64,000 nucleotides of DNA from an uncultured Anaeromyxobacter sp. (GTDB lineage: Bacteria; Myxococcota; Myxococcia; Myxococcales; Anaeromyxobacteraceae). Below, one piece after another: positions 26,644 through 35,234 of this stretch. The stretch spans positions 62,001 to 126,000 of the forward strand of contig CAIOAK010000015.1 in the NCBI GenBank assembly GCA_903855945.1. The letters run 5' to 3'. Position 1 is the first letter of the stretch; each line of letters begins with the position of its first letter. A model generated the notes under the pieces. The model did not search any database. It was not told the origin of the DNA and saw only the letters and a list, made by a program, of their open reading frames with translations. A program made the position numbers and the translations under genes.

Positions 26644-27792
26644 GTGGACCTGCCGCTCCCTACCGCCCTGGCATGGCTCTCCGGGCAGCTCCCCGCGATG
26701 GAAGCGCTGTTGCGACGCCTCGTCGAGCAGAACTCCTCCACGCGCAACGTCGCGGGCGTGAACGCGGTGGCGTCGATGGTGGAGGCGGAGCTCGCCGCGA
26801 GCGGGGTGGCGGTGGAGCGCGTCCCGGGTGGCGCCTTCGGGGACACGCTCCTCTTCGCCTCCCCGGCGCCCGGCCCGTTCACCTTCCTCATCGGCCACTC
26901 CGACACCGTCTTCCCGCCCGGCACCTTCGAGGGGTACCGCTCGGAGGGAGGTCGCGCGATGGGACCGGGCGTCCTCGACATGAAGGGAGGCCTGGTCCTC
27001 GGGATCTTCGCGCTCCGGGCGCTCCGGGAGGGCGGGTTGCTCGCGCGGATCCCGGTGCGCGGCATCGTGGTGGGGGACGAGGAGGTGGGATCGCCGGCGT
27101 CGCACGGCGTGACGGTGGAGCGCTCCCGCGGTGCCGCCGCGGCGCTGGGTCTCGAGTCGGGGAGGACGGGGGACCTCATCGTCACCCGGCGCAAGGGGAT
27201 CGCGTCGCTCGACGTCCGGGCCGAGGGGGTGGCGGCGCACGCCGGCGGCGACCACGAGAAGGGGCGGAACGCGGTGTGGGCGCTCGCGCGCCTCGTCGAT
27301 CGGATCCAGGGGCTCACCGACTACGGCCGCGGCGTGACCGTGAGCGTGGGACGGTTCGAGGGGGGCACGACGCGCAACACGGTCCCCGCGGCGGCCCGCT
27401 GCGAGGTGGACGTCCGGTTCGTCGCACCGGAGGACGGCGAGGCGGTGCTCCGGGACATCGCGGAGGCGGTCCGCGCGTCGGCGATCCCCGGGACGCGCAT
27501 CGAGGTGACGCGCCCGGGCAACCGGCCGGCACTCGTGCGCACCGAGGCGTCGGCGGCGCTCGCGGCCGAGTACGGGGAGTGCCAGCGCGAGGCGGGGCTG
27601 GCGGCCGGCGAGGCGCCGCTCTCCGGCGGCGGCTCGGATGCGTCGATCACGGGCGCGGCGGGGGTTCCCTCCATCGACGGGCTCGGCCCGCGCGGCGCCG
27701 GATTCCACACGCACGACGAGTACATCGAGCTCGCGTCCCTCGTGCCGAAGGCCGGGGCGCTGGTGCGGTTCCTGGCCCGGCGGGCGACGTAG
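26644..27792 (+). CDS. M20 family metallopeptidase (carboxypeptidase G2 type)
   Basis: 382 residues from a GTG at 26644, chosen because GGAGG lies eight bases before it; in-frame ATGs at 26584 and 26629 lack this. Zinc-dependent amidohydrolase fold with ligands in GHSDTVFPPG, GVLDMKGG, VGDEEVGSP and a C-terminal FHTHDEY, and a dimerisation domain insert (VAAHAGGDHEKGRNA). Length and motifs fit the CPG2/glutamate carboxypeptidase group. Its divergence from argC invites an ArgE-like deacylase role (the window has no other argE), but the closest motif match is CPG2. Probably cytoplasmic: no signal peptide. Confidence 0.85.
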   Translation: MDLPLPTALAWLSGQLPAMEALLRRLVEQNSSTRNVAGVNAVASMVEAELAASGVAVERVPGGAFGDTLLFASPAPGPFTFLIGHSDTVFPPGTFEGYRSEGGRAMGPGVLDMKGGLVLGIFALRALREGGLLARIPVRGIVVGDEEVGSPASHGVTVERSRGAAAALGLESGRTGDLIVTRRKGIASLDVRAEGVAAHAGGDHEKGRNAVWALARLVDRIQGLTDYGRGVTVSVGRFEGGTTRNTVPAAARCEVDVRFVAPEDGEAVLRDIAEAVRASAIPGTRIEVTRPGNRPALVRTEASAALAAEYGECQREAGLAAGEAPLSGGGSDASITGAAGVPSIDGLGPRGAGFHTHDEYIELASLVPKAGALVRFLARRAT

Positions 27793-27796
27793 CCGC

Positions 27797-27817
27797 GATC
27801 ACGGTACGCGCGTGATC
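27797..27817. terminator. Inverted repeat between convergent genes
   Basis: GATCACG-N7-CGTGATC between the M20 peptidase stop and the convergent transglutaminase-like stop (which it overlaps). Position fits a bidirectional terminator; no T-run. Confidence 0.5.
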
Positions 27818-28767
27818 CCCGCCTTGCCCCAGCAGGCGAGGACCTTCCGGCCGGCCTCGGCGCGAGCGTCCTCGTCCCCGGGGGCGAAGCGCGCCACCGC
27901 GAAGCGGGGCGCCTGGGCGGGGAGCTGCCGGAAGCTCGGGTCGACGGCGATCCACCGGCGGGCGGCCGCCACCTCCACCCATTCGTGCCAGACGAACCGG
28001 GCCCCGTCCCAGGCCACGCCGACGACGAGCCGCCCCTCGAGACCGTCCTCCCGTGCCCGGCGGAGGTAGGCGGCCGACCGCTCCTGGCAGTTCCCGCGCT
28101 CCGGGAAATCGCGGGTCAGCCCCACCACCGGGATCTCGGGATCCTCCGGCTCCGGCGGGAGGCCGCAGAAGCGGATGGCGCGCTCCACCTCGGCGTTCGG
28201 GGGCGCTGGAACCGTGCCGCCGAAGGCCGCCGGCGCCCGCGCCGGTACCGTGGCGGCGGGGTCGGCTACGAAGCGCGTGCCCTGAGCGGGGAGCAGCACC
28301 TCGTCGGGCAGTCCGTCCCCCGCTGCGCGGAAGCGGACACGCTCCCCCAGGACCTCCCCGTCGAGCCAGGTGCCCCGTCGGATCGCGCAGGCCCCGCCGC
28401 GGCGACCGGTCTCGACGTCCTCGACCGGCACGCAGCGCCTTTCCCCCTCGGCGGCGCCGGCGAGCAAGGTCTCGGCGAGGATCGAGGCCACCCCGTCGCC
28501 GGCCCCCTTCCGGCGGCGCCCCGCCGTTTCCGCCTCGAGCAGGTTCCCGGCGCGGTCGGTGGACGCGGAGACGGTCCGCCGAGCGACGCCACCCCCGCCG
28601 GCGTCGGGCACGCGAAGCGCGGTCTCGAAGCGCGCCGAGCAGCTGGCCCGATCGCAGCGGACCGCGAGACGGGCCGTTCCGACGGGCTCCCCGCCGATCT
28701 CGACGCGGTAGTCCTTCGTGGCCGCGTCGGGCAGCGCCACGAGGAGGAGCAGGAGCAGTTCCTTCAC
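27799..28767 (-). CDS. Secreted transglutaminase-like domain protein
   Basis: 322 residues, GTG start at 28767 overlapping the dedA stop (GTGA). A short hydrophobic leader (KELLLLLLVALPDA) suggests export. The C-terminal part holds a transglutaminase-like Cys-His-Asp arrangement: GNCQERSAAYLRRAREDG (Cys), FVWHEWVEV (His) and WIAVDPSF (Asp). The N-terminal 170 residues (KDYRVEIGGEPVGTARLAV) look like a beta-rich domain found before such cores in predicted cysteine proteases. No partner is apparent. Converges with the M20 gene across a short hairpin. Confidence 0.82.
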   Translation of the reverse strand: MKELLLLLLVALPDAATKDYRVEIGGEPVGTARLAVRCDRASCSARFETALRVPDAGGGGVARRTVSASTDRAGNLLEAETAGRRRKGAGDGVASILAETLLAGAAEGERRCVPVEDVETGRRGGACAIRRGTWLDGEVLGERVRFRAAGDGLPDEVLLPAQGTRFVADPAATVPARAPAAFGGTVPAPPNAEVERAIRFCGLPPEPEDPEIPVVGLTRDFPERGNCQERSAAYLRRAREDGLEGRLVVGVAWDGARFVWHEWVEVAAARRWIAVDPSFRQLPAQAPRFAVARFAPGDEDARAEAGRKVLACWGKAGITRVP

Positions 28768-29396
28768 TTCCCCTTGCCCTTCGCCCGCCGGACCAGGAAG
28801 CGGACGAGGAAGATGGCGGCCACGACCACCATGGCCACCCACGCCATGGTGGTGTAGCGCTCGAGCAGGCCGACCAGGTCGTCGAGGTTCCGGGCCAGGA
28901 AGGCGCCGGCGAGGAGCAGGAGCGCGTTCCAGGCCGCGGCCGAGATGCCGCCCCAGAGGAGCACCTTCCCGACCGGAAGCCGGGCCGCGCCCGCCCCGAC
29001 GAAGAGGAAGGCGCGGATGCCGGGCAAGAACCGGTTCGCGAGCAGGAACCACTCCCCGTACCGGGCGTAGCCGGCCTCCACCTGTCGCACGTGCTCGAGC
29101 GTGATCGGGCCGCGCCGCGCCGCGCCGCGCTCCAGCGCAGCGCCCAGCGCGACCCCCACCCGGTAGTCGATCCAGGCCCCCAGCACCGCTCCGGAGGTGG
29201 TCGCCGCGAAGGCGACCGGCCAGGAGATGGTCCCGTTCACCGCGTACCAGGCCCCCAGCACCACGAGCGTGTCGCCGGGGAACGGCGGGAAGACGTACTC
29301 GATCAGGCTGCCGAGGAAGAGGATGGCCGGCGCCGCCGGCCCGGTCCGTGCGAGCGCATCGGTGAGGGTCGCCACGATGCGCTCGAGCGTGCTCAC
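28764..29396 (-). CDS. DedA family membrane protein
   Basis: 210 residues. DedA/VTT-domain inner-membrane protein; members are linked to undecaprenyl-phosphate or phosphatidylethanolamine flipping. Family features: SLIEYVFPPFPGDTLVVLGAW with the re-entrant E..FPxxPG motif near 30-45, and the FLPGIRAFLFVGAGAARL arginine motif near 120. A basic tail (RRAKGKGK) ends the protein. GTG start at 29396 with GAGGG almost adjacent, so ribosome binding looks weak. The gene runs into the transglutaminase-like gene. Confidence 0.9.
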   Translation of the reverse strand: MSTLERIVATLTDALARTGPAAPAILFLGSLIEYVFPPFPGDTLVVLGAWYAVNGTISWPVAFAATTSGAVLGAWIDYRVGVALGAALERGAARRGPITLEHVRQVEAGYARYGEWFLLANRFLPGIRAFLFVGAGAARLPVGKVLLWGGISAAAWNALLLLAGAFLARNLDDLVGLLERYTTMAWVAMVVVAAIFLVRFLVRRAKGKGK

Positions 29397-29446
29397 GCCC
29401 TCATGGTAGACCGGCGCAGGGCTCCCTGCTAATCATCCGGCCTCCG

Positions 29447-30619
29447 ATGTCGCCGTCCGGCAGAGATCGCCTCCGCAGAGCCGCCCCGTACCTCGTCGCC
29501 ACCGCCTGGATGGCGCTCGGCTGGGCGTTCCTGGCCCGGGGGCTCGACCACCCCGCGGTGGCCTACCGCCCCTGGGCGTTCGCGAACCACGCCTACTCGG
29601 ACCTGCTCGCCATGACCGGCGACCGGTACCTGAACGGCGGTCGGCCGCTGCCCTACCTGGAGGACCGGATCGAGTATCCGGTGCTGCTCGGCGCGGCACT
29701 CTGGGCCCCCTCGTTCCTCCCGGGTGGGCAGGCGGCCCACTTCGGGGCGAGCGTGGGGCTGCTCTGGCTCTGCCTGATGGCGTCCGTCGCGCTGCTCCGC
29801 CGGCTCCCGGGCGCGAGCCCGTGGTGGCTCGCCGGCACGCCCGCCATCGCCTACTTCGGCGCGCTGAACTGGGACCTCCTCCCCATCGCGCTGCTCCTCG
29901 CCGCCGTCCTGGCCGCGGAGCGCGACCGCCCGGCCGCCGCCGGCGCGTGGGCGGCGCTCGGGGTCTCGGCCAAGCTCTGGCCGGTGGCGCTCCTCCCCGC
30001 CGCCATCGGGGAGATGGCCGGGCAGCGCCGCACCGGTTCCCTGGCACGGGCCGGCGCGACCTTCCTCCTGGTTTTACTCACAGTGAATCTTCCGGTGGCG
30101 CTCGCCGCGCCCGCGAACTGGTCCTGGTTCTGGAGCTTCAACGGCGGCCGGTCCGCCGAGAACTCGGTCTGGGAGGTCCTGCGCCTCTCGGACCCGGCGC
30201 TGCTCAACGCCCTCTCGGGCGCCTTCGTCGCCATCGCATCTCTCGCCGCCGCCCTCCTGGCCTGGCGCGCGGCACCGCAGCAGCGGGCGCGGGCCGTCCG
30301 GCTCGGGACGGCGCTCGTGCTCGTCACCTGGGTGGCGACCAACAAGGTCTGGAGCCCGCAGTACGCCCTCTACGCCTTCGCGGCCGGGGCGCTCGTGGCC
30401 GCGCCGAGGTGGCTCTTCGTCGCGCTCGTGGCCATCTCGATCGTGGACTACCACCTGGCCTTCGAGGTCCGCTCCGGGCGGAACCTCCTCTGGTTCTTCG
30501 ACGGCTGGTACTACGCGGAGGAGGGGGTCCGAACCGGCGTCTACGCGGCCTTCGCCGCCTGGACCGCGATCGAGCTCGCGGCCACCGGACGCGGCGAGGC
30601 GATGGAGGTGGCGACGTGA
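29447..30619 (+). CDS. Polytopic glycosyltransferase, GT87/DUF2029-like
   Basis: 390 residues with about ten predicted membrane helices. The early luminal segment YLEDRIEYPVLLGA, with its acidic residues, and NWDLLPIALLLAA resemble GT-C mannosyltransferases of the GT87 group, which use polyprenyl-phosphate sugars. ATG at 29447 without a ribosome site. Its TGA overlaps the GTG start of the next gene, so the two membrane proteins are made together. A one-mismatch copy of the dispersed palindrome lies in the codons of VLLTVNL (30073-30087) and uses TTA leucine, which is otherwise hardly used here. Sugar and acceptor unknown. Confidence 0.75.
   Translation: MSPSGRDRLRRAAPYLVATAWMALGWAFLARGLDHPAVAYRPWAFANHAYSDLLAMTGDRYLNGGRPLPYLEDRIEYPVLLGAALWAPSFLPGGQAAHFGASVGLLWLCLMASVALLRRLPGASPWWLAGTPAIAYFGALNWDLLPIALLLAAVLAAERDRPAAAGAWAALGVSAKLWPVALLPAAIGEMAGQRRTGSLARAGATFLLVLLTVNLPVALAAPANWSWFWSFNGGRSAENSVWEVLRLSDPALLNALSGAFVAIASLAAALLAWRAAPQQRARAVRLGTALVLVTWVATNKVWSPQYALYAFAAGALVAAPRWLFVALVAISIVDYHLAFEVRSGRNLLWFFDGWYYAEEGVRTGVYAAFAAWTAIELAATGRGEAMEVAT
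30073..30087. repeat. Dispersed palindrome copy, one mismatch (in GT87-like gene)
   Basis: TTTAC-TCACA-GTGAA; includes a TTA leucine codon. Confidence 0.7.
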
Positions 30620-32880
30620 AGGATCCCGTCCCGACGAACGGATCGAACCGGGCCTGGTGGGGGGTCTTCGCCGCGGTGCCGGTCCTCGTCGTCGCCTTCC
30701 ACTGGATCGCGGCGCGGCCGGGGATGGCCTTCTCCGGCTCCGACCTGCGCTACTTCTTCTACGGGGTCCGGGAGACCGTCCAGGCGGCGCTGCGCCACGG
30801 CGAGCTCCCGCTCTGGCAGCGCGGGTTCTTCCTGGGCTACCCCCTCGTCGCCGATCCGCAGGCGGCGGTCTTCGCCCCGACCACCTGGCTCACCCTCCCC
30901 TGGAACGCACCCCGGTCGCTCACCCTCGCGACGCTCCTCCACTTCACCATCGCCGGCTGGGGCATGGCGGCGTGGATGCGGCTGCGCGGCCTGAAGCCGG
31001 CGTCGGGACTGCTCGCCGCGGTCCTCTTCGCGCTCGGGGCCAAGCAGACGGTCCACGTCGTCCACTGGACCTTCGCCGCCACCACCGCCTTCTGGCCCTG
31101 GATGCTCGCCGGGCTGGAGGGCTTCGCGGTGCAGCGCCGGTCCCGCTGGCTTCTCGTCGCCGCCGTGGCGACGGCGCTCGCCTGGCTGGGCGGTTCGCCC
31201 CAGATGGCCCACCTCGGGACGATCGTGGCGGGGCTCTACGCGCTGCGCGTGGCCATCGACCTCTGGCCCCAGCGGAGGGGCGACGCCGCCTGGGCCGTCG
31301 TCATCATCCCGGCGGGCTTCGTGCTCGCCGCGGTCCTCGTCCTGCCCACGCTCGAGCTCTCCCGCCTCGGAGCCCGGGCGGTGGCGGTGGACTACTCCTT
31401 CGTCACGAGCTGGCGCTGGCCGGACGCCTGGGGGCTCGCCCTCTACGTCCTGCCGCGCGCCTACGGGGACGGGCGCTGGGGGCTCAACCTCTGGGAGGCC
31501 ACCGGCTTCGTGGGCATCCCGGCGCTGGCGCTCGCGGTGGCCGCGCCGGCCAGGCGCCGCGGCATCCTCCTCTTCGCGGTGCTGGCGCTGCTCGGCCCGT
31601 GGCTCGCGCTGGGCGAGAAGGCGCCGCTCGGGCTCCACTGGCTGCTCTACAAGGTGCTGCCCGGGTACGGCGGCTTCCGCGTCCCCACCCGGGGGCTGCT
31701 CGTCACCGCCTTCGCGGTCGCGCTGCTCGCCGCCGAGGGGCTCGAGGCCCTGCGCCGCAGCCCCACCCGCGGCCGCATGCTCCGGAGCGCGGGGGTGCTC
31801 GCGGCGGCCGCCCTCCTCGCGCTCATCCTCCCCCGGCTCCCCGGATTCCCCTTCGACCCTGTGGCCACCCGTCGCACCGCCTGGTTCGCGCTGCTCGTCT
31901 CCGGGCTCGGCGCGCTGTGGCTGGCGGTGGTCTGGAAGGGGCTGCGCGGCGCACTCGCCGGCGGCGCCATCGTGGCGCTCGCCTTCTACGAGCCCTGGTA
32001 CCTCTTCTCCCGCTTCAACGACGTGTCCCTCTCGAAGGACGAGGTGCCGGCGCTGAACGACTTCCAGCCCTTCGTCCCGCGCTCCCCCGACCCGCGCCGG
32101 GTCGGCGTGCTCGCGAAGTGGGGGGCCACGATCAACTCCCCGCTGCGGAACGGCTGGGAGGGGACGATGGGCTACGGCCCGATGTCCATCCAGCGGGTGC
32201 GCGAACTGCTCGAGGCCACCCGCCTCGGCAGCGTCTTCCGGCTCGCCGCCTCGAACGGCGACGCCACCTTCCCCGGCGCCGATCCCTCCTCTCGACTCTG
32301 GCCGCTGCTCGCCACACCCATCGTCATCTCCGACCGTCCACAGCCCGGGCTCCAGGAATTCTTCGTGGGGAAGCGGGAATGGGAGAACCGGATGGTGGGC
32401 TTCCGCGCCCCCGCGCTGCCGCGGGTCTTCTGGACCGGCGCCTGGGAGGTGGCCCCCGATTCCGCCGTCACCGGGCCGCTCCTGCGCGCCGCCCAGGGAA
32501 CCCTGGCGGTCCTCCCCGAGCCGCCGCCGCTCCCGCCGGCCGTGACGAGCGGAGGGCCCGTGGGACCGGTGGCGGCCGACTCGATCCAGGTGGAGGGGGC
32601 GGCCCTCCAGGCAACCGTCACCGCGCCGGCCGACGGACTGGTGGTCGTGCTCGACCCCTTCTATCCGGGCTGGACCGCGACGGTCGATGGACGGCCGGCC
32701 CCGCTGCTCCGAGCCGACTTCGCCTTCCAGGCGGTGCCGGTCACGGCGGGGCGTCACGAGATCCGGCTCACCTACCGGAACCGCTGGGTGGGGATCGGCG
32801 CGGCGGTCTCGCTGGGATCGCTCGTGCTCCTCTGCGCCGCGCTCGCGCTGCGGAGCCGCGCGGTCCGACGCGAGGCCTGA
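30616..32880 (+). CDS. YfhO-like membrane protein
   Basis: 754 residues from a GTG at 30616 overlapping the previous stop. About 12-13 membrane helices occupy the first 480 residues. SGSDLRYFFYGVRETVQAALRHGELPLWQ is typical of the large YfhO group (YfhO acts in lipoteichoic acid glycosylation in Firmicutes; GT-C related). The C-terminal extracytoplasmic domain carries the family hallmark VVLDPFYPGWTATVDGRPAP near 690. Together with the preceding GT87-like protein it probably modifies a surface polymer; this is inferred from family and pairing. Confidence 0.82.
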   Translation: MKDPVPTNGSNRAWWGVFAAVPVLVVAFHWIAARPGMAFSGSDLRYFFYGVRETVQAALRHGELPLWQRGFFLGYPLVADPQAAVFAPTTWLTLPWNAPRSLTLATLLHFTIAGWGMAAWMRLRGLKPASGLLAAVLFALGAKQTVHVVHWTFAATTAFWPWMLAGLEGFAVQRRSRWLLVAAVATALAWLGGSPQMAHLGTIVAGLYALRVAIDLWPQRRGDAAWAVVIIPAGFVLAAVLVLPTLELSRLGARAVAVDYSFVTSWRWPDAWGLALYVLPRAYGDGRWGLNLWEATGFVGIPALALAVAAPARRRGILLFAVLALLGPWLALGEKAPLGLHWLLYKVLPGYGGFRVPTRGLLVTAFAVALLAAEGLEALRRSPTRGRMLRSAGVLAAAALLALILPRLPGFPFDPVATRRTAWFALLVSGLGALWLAVVWKGLRGALAGGAIVALAFYEPWYLFSRFNDVSLSKDEVPALNDFQPFVPRSPDPRRVGVLAKWGATINSPLRNGWEGTMGYGPMSIQRVRELLEATRLGSVFRLAASNGDATFPGADPSSRLWPLLATPIVISDRPQPGLQEFFVGKREWENRMVGFRAPALPRVFWTGAWEVAPDSAVTGPLLRAAQGTLAVLPEPPPLPPAVTSGGPVGPVAADSIQVEGAALQATVTAPADGLVVVLDPFYPGWTATVDGRPAPLLRADFAFQAVPVTAGRHEIRLTYRNRWVGIGAAVSLGSLVLLCAALALRSRAVRREA

Positions 32881-32882
32881 CC

Positions 32883-33611
32883 CTACCTCCGTCGCGGCGA
32901 TGCGAGGAGCAGGTGGACGTTCTCCCGCTCCCAGGCCTGGGAGCGGGCGTGGTCGGGGAAGGTGCGCTCCTGGCGCCGGAACTCGCGCCCGTGGATGGTC
33001 CGGCGCCCTCCCCGCTCCGCCGGCGGAACCACCTGGTGGAGCATCTCGTGGAAGACCACCGACGCGACGTAGAACTCCGGGACCTCCTCGCGGTCGAGCG
33101 CCGGGTGGATGCGGATGGCGCGGGCCGCGTGCAGGTAGACCCCGGTGCGGATGGACCTGCGCCCCGGCAGCGCGCCGCTGCGCCCCCAGCCGATGCGCAC
33201 CTCGACCGTCCCCTCGAAGTGCTCCGCGTTGAGCCGGTCGAGGATCGCCTGGAGGTCGTGGACCCGCCCGCGCGCCTGCATGCGGCCGGTGCGCGGCGGG
33301 GCGATGCGGTCCCGGTGATCGCGGACCCAGGCGTCGATGGTGCGGGACGCGGTGCGGCGCCCGTCGCCACGCCCCGGCCGGACGAATCCCGCCAGCGCCT
33401 CCACCACCTCGGGCGGGCAGCCGAGGAAGAGGTGGTGGACGCGGAACTGGATGCGCCCCCGCTCCCGTCGGAAGGAGACCATGGTGTGGCGGTTGTCGTG
33501 CACCACGAGCCGCACCGGCTCCCCGAGCCGGGCGGCCACCGCGTCGGCGAGCCGCTCGGCCTCCGCCACGCGGTCGGGCCGGGGGGCCTCGCGGGCGTCG
33601 AAGGCACTCAC
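32883..33611 (-). CDS. SprT-like zinc metallopeptidase domain protein
   Basis: 242 residues, GTG at 33611 overlapping the RqcH/NFACT stop (GTGA). The C-terminal half resembles SprT/WssA-type zincins: LQAILDRLNAEHFEGTVEVRIGWGR, then the active site VVFHEMLHQ near 190 and a basic region. A following HGREFRRQERTFPDHARSQAWERENV segment may hold a further ligand. SprT-like proteins in eukaryotes cleave DNA-protein crosslinks; bacterial roles are unclear. Its coupling with a ribosome rescue gene is suggestive but no more than that. Confidence 0.8.
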   Translation of the reverse strand: MSAFDAREAPRPDRVAEAERLADAVAARLGEPVRLVVHDNRHTMVSFRRERGRIQFRVHHLFLGCPPEVVEALAGFVRPGRGDGRRTASRTIDAWVRDHRDRIAPPRTGRMQARGRVHDLQAILDRLNAEHFEGTVEVRIGWGRSGALPGRRSIRTGVYLHAARAIRIHPALDREEVPEFYVASVVFHEMLHQVVPPAERGGRRTIHGREFRRQERTFPDHARSQAWERENVHLLLASPRRR

Positions 33612-35077
33612 GTCCCTCCCCCCTCCTCCTCCTGGAGGAGCCGCTCCACCCGGGACGGCTCGACCCGCAGCGCCATCCCCTTCTCCTGGCTGTAGGTCAC
33701 CGCCCCCGGGGCCGTACCCTTCACCTTCCGTACATGGCGGGCCCGGGTGTAGACCACCTCCGGCGCCGCCTCGCCCCGGGCGTCGCTGAAGTGGGCGGCG
33801 AGGTGGGCCGCGTCGAGCAGGCTCTCCGTGTCGGGGGCCCCTCCCTTCGGAAGGCGCAGGACCACGTGGGCTCCGGTGCGCCCCCGGGCGTGGAGCCACA
33901 GGTCGTTGCCCTTCGCGACCCGGACGGTGAGCTGGTCGTTCTCGGCGGCACCGCGCCCCACCAGGATGGGCAGCCCCGCGAGCGAGCGGAAGGACCGATA
34001 GGGCAGCGCCGGCTCCCGGTCGCGCCGACCCTTCCTCCCGGGCACCGGCTGCGGCCGGGGCCCGCCGCCCAGCCGTCGCGCCTCCCGCTCGAGCCTCGCC
34101 AGCGCCGCGAGCGGGGCGTCGTCCAGCTCGGCGCGGAGCGCCTCCAGGGCCGTGAGAAGAGCCCGGACCTCGACCGTGCGGGCCTCGACCCGGGCCGCGC
34201 TCTCGGCGATGCGCCGGTAGCGCCGGTAGAAGCGCTCCATGTTGGCGCGGGGGGTGAGCGCCGGGTCGATCGCGATCGCCACCGGGCGAGGGCCGTCCTC
34301 GGTCCACTCGGTGACCGTCACCTCCCGCGCGCCCCGCGGGACCTCGTGCAGCACCGGCTTCAGGAGGTCTGCCGCGCGCCGGTCGGCCTCGGCCGCGGGG
34401 ACCCGCGCCGCCTCGTCGGCGAGCCTCGTGAGCGCGCGCCGCGACCGGGCGACCGCCGCCCGGAGCGGCTCCCGCAGGCGCCGTCGCGCCGCCGCGAGCG
34501 CTCGCTCCTCCTCCAGCGTCCGGTAGGCCGCCTCCACCGTCGCCGAGATCGGGAAGGCGGTGCCCGTGGCAGGCGGGAAGCGCGCCGGGCCGCCCTCCCC
34601 CTCCCGCGACTCGGGGGGGACCCAGGGCTGGCCGGGCCGGAGATCGCGCTGGGGCGACAGGTTCCTGCCGGTGAGCGCCCGGATCCGCCCCGCATCGTCG
34701 ACGAGCAGTAGATTTCCCTCCCGGCCGGCCATCTCGACCACCAGGGAGATGGGGCCCGCGGCCCGATCGAAGCGGAGCATCACCACCCGGTCGCCGGTCG
34801 TCACCTCGAGGGCGGTGAGCCGCGCGCCCAGGAGCTCGCGCCTCCACGGCGCCTGGAACGGGAGCGGGTCGGCGAGCGGAGCGGGTCGGCGGGTGGCGAC
34901 GTGGATGCGGGCGAGGTCGGGCTCGCCGGAGAGGAGCAGCGTGATCTCGCCGCCCGGCCCGCGCAGGTCCAGGGTCAGGACGCGCTCGGCGTGACCCCGC
35001 ACCCCATCGACCCGCGAACCTGCGAGCGGCGCGAGTTCCGCAACGAGCTGCCGGATCTCGCTTTCCCGCAGGGACAT
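33608..35077 (-). CDS. rqcH: NFACT family protein, RqcH-like
   Basis: 489 residues. NFACT-N (fibronectin-binding-protein-A-like) domain over about the first 170 residues, helical/coiled middle, then the NFACT-R (DUF814) domain: NDLWLHARGRTGAHVVLRLPKG near 410. Bacterial RqcH binds obstructed 50S subunits and adds alanine tails for degradation. The protein is shorter than the 560-570 residues of Bacillus RqcH. ATG at 35077; 80 bases upstream on the same strand is the stop of the 25-aa basic peptide gene, with a strong hairpin between them. Confidence 0.85.
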   Translation of the reverse strand: MSLRESEIRQLVAELAPLAGSRVDGVRGHAERVLTLDLRGPGGEITLLLSGEPDLARIHVATRRPAPLADPLPFQAPWRRELLGARLTALEVTTGDRVVMLRFDRAAGPISLVVEMAGREGNLLLVDDAGRIRALTGRNLSPQRDLRPGQPWVPPESREGEGGPARFPPATGTAFPISATVEAAYRTLEEERALAAARRRLREPLRAAVARSRRALTRLADEAARVPAAEADRRAADLLKPVLHEVPRGAREVTVTEWTEDGPRPVAIAIDPALTPRANMERFYRRYRRIAESAARVEARTVEVRALLTALEALRAELDDAPLAALARLEREARRLGGGPRPQPVPGRKGRRDREPALPYRSFRSLAGLPILVGRGAAENDQLTVRVAKGNDLWLHARGRTGAHVVLRLPKGGAPDTESLLDAAHLAAHFSDARGEAAPEVVYTRARHVRKVKGTAPGAVTYSQEKGMALRVEPSRVERLLQEEEGGGT

Positions 35078-35092
35078 GGACCCCCGAAACGG

Positions 35093-35118
35093 CTGCGGCC
35101 GCCCGGAGGCGGCCGCAG
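35093..35118 (-). terminator. Perfect 11-bp stem-loop between the basic peptide gene and rqcH
   Basis: Arms CTGCGGCCGCC and GGCGGCCGCAG with a CGGA loop. It follows the peptide gene stop by about 40 bases and precedes the rqcH start. There is no T-run on either side, so it would be a U-less terminator, an RNA-stabilising end or a partial attenuator that sets lower rqcH expression. Confidence 0.6.
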
Positions 35119-35156
35119 GACCTGGGCGCGAGTTGCCTCGCGCCACAAAGGCATCA

Positions 35157-35234
35157 CTACTTCTTCTTTGCGGCAGCCTTCTTGGCGGGCTTCTTTGCGG
35201 CGGCCTTCTTGGCGGGCTTCTTCTTCGCAGCCAT
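35157..35234 (-). CDS. 25-residue Lys/Ala/Pro-rich basic peptide (histone H1-tail-like)
   Basis: The minus strand encodes MAAKKKPAKKAAAKKPAKKA and then AAKKK before a TAG: only Met, Ala, Lys and Pro, with a repeated KKPAKKAAA unit. A near-perfect ribosome site (GGGAGGTAA, five bases before the ATG at 35234) and a strong stem-loop downstream argue for real, strong translation. Composition matches the C-terminal tails of H1-like and AlgP-type nucleoid proteins, so nucleic-acid binding is a reasonable inference. A free 25-mer of this kind is unusual. It lies about 205-220 bases from an exact copy of the dispersed palindrome, with a weaker copy beside that one. Confidence 0.8.
   Translation of the reverse strand: MAAKKKPAKKAAAKKPAKKAAAKKK

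Noticed and set aside
23443-27815. Long plus-strand frames antisense to argB, VOC and argC
   Set aside because: Low-complexity Arg/Gly/His composition; the minus-strand proteins have diagnostic motifs and ribosome sites.
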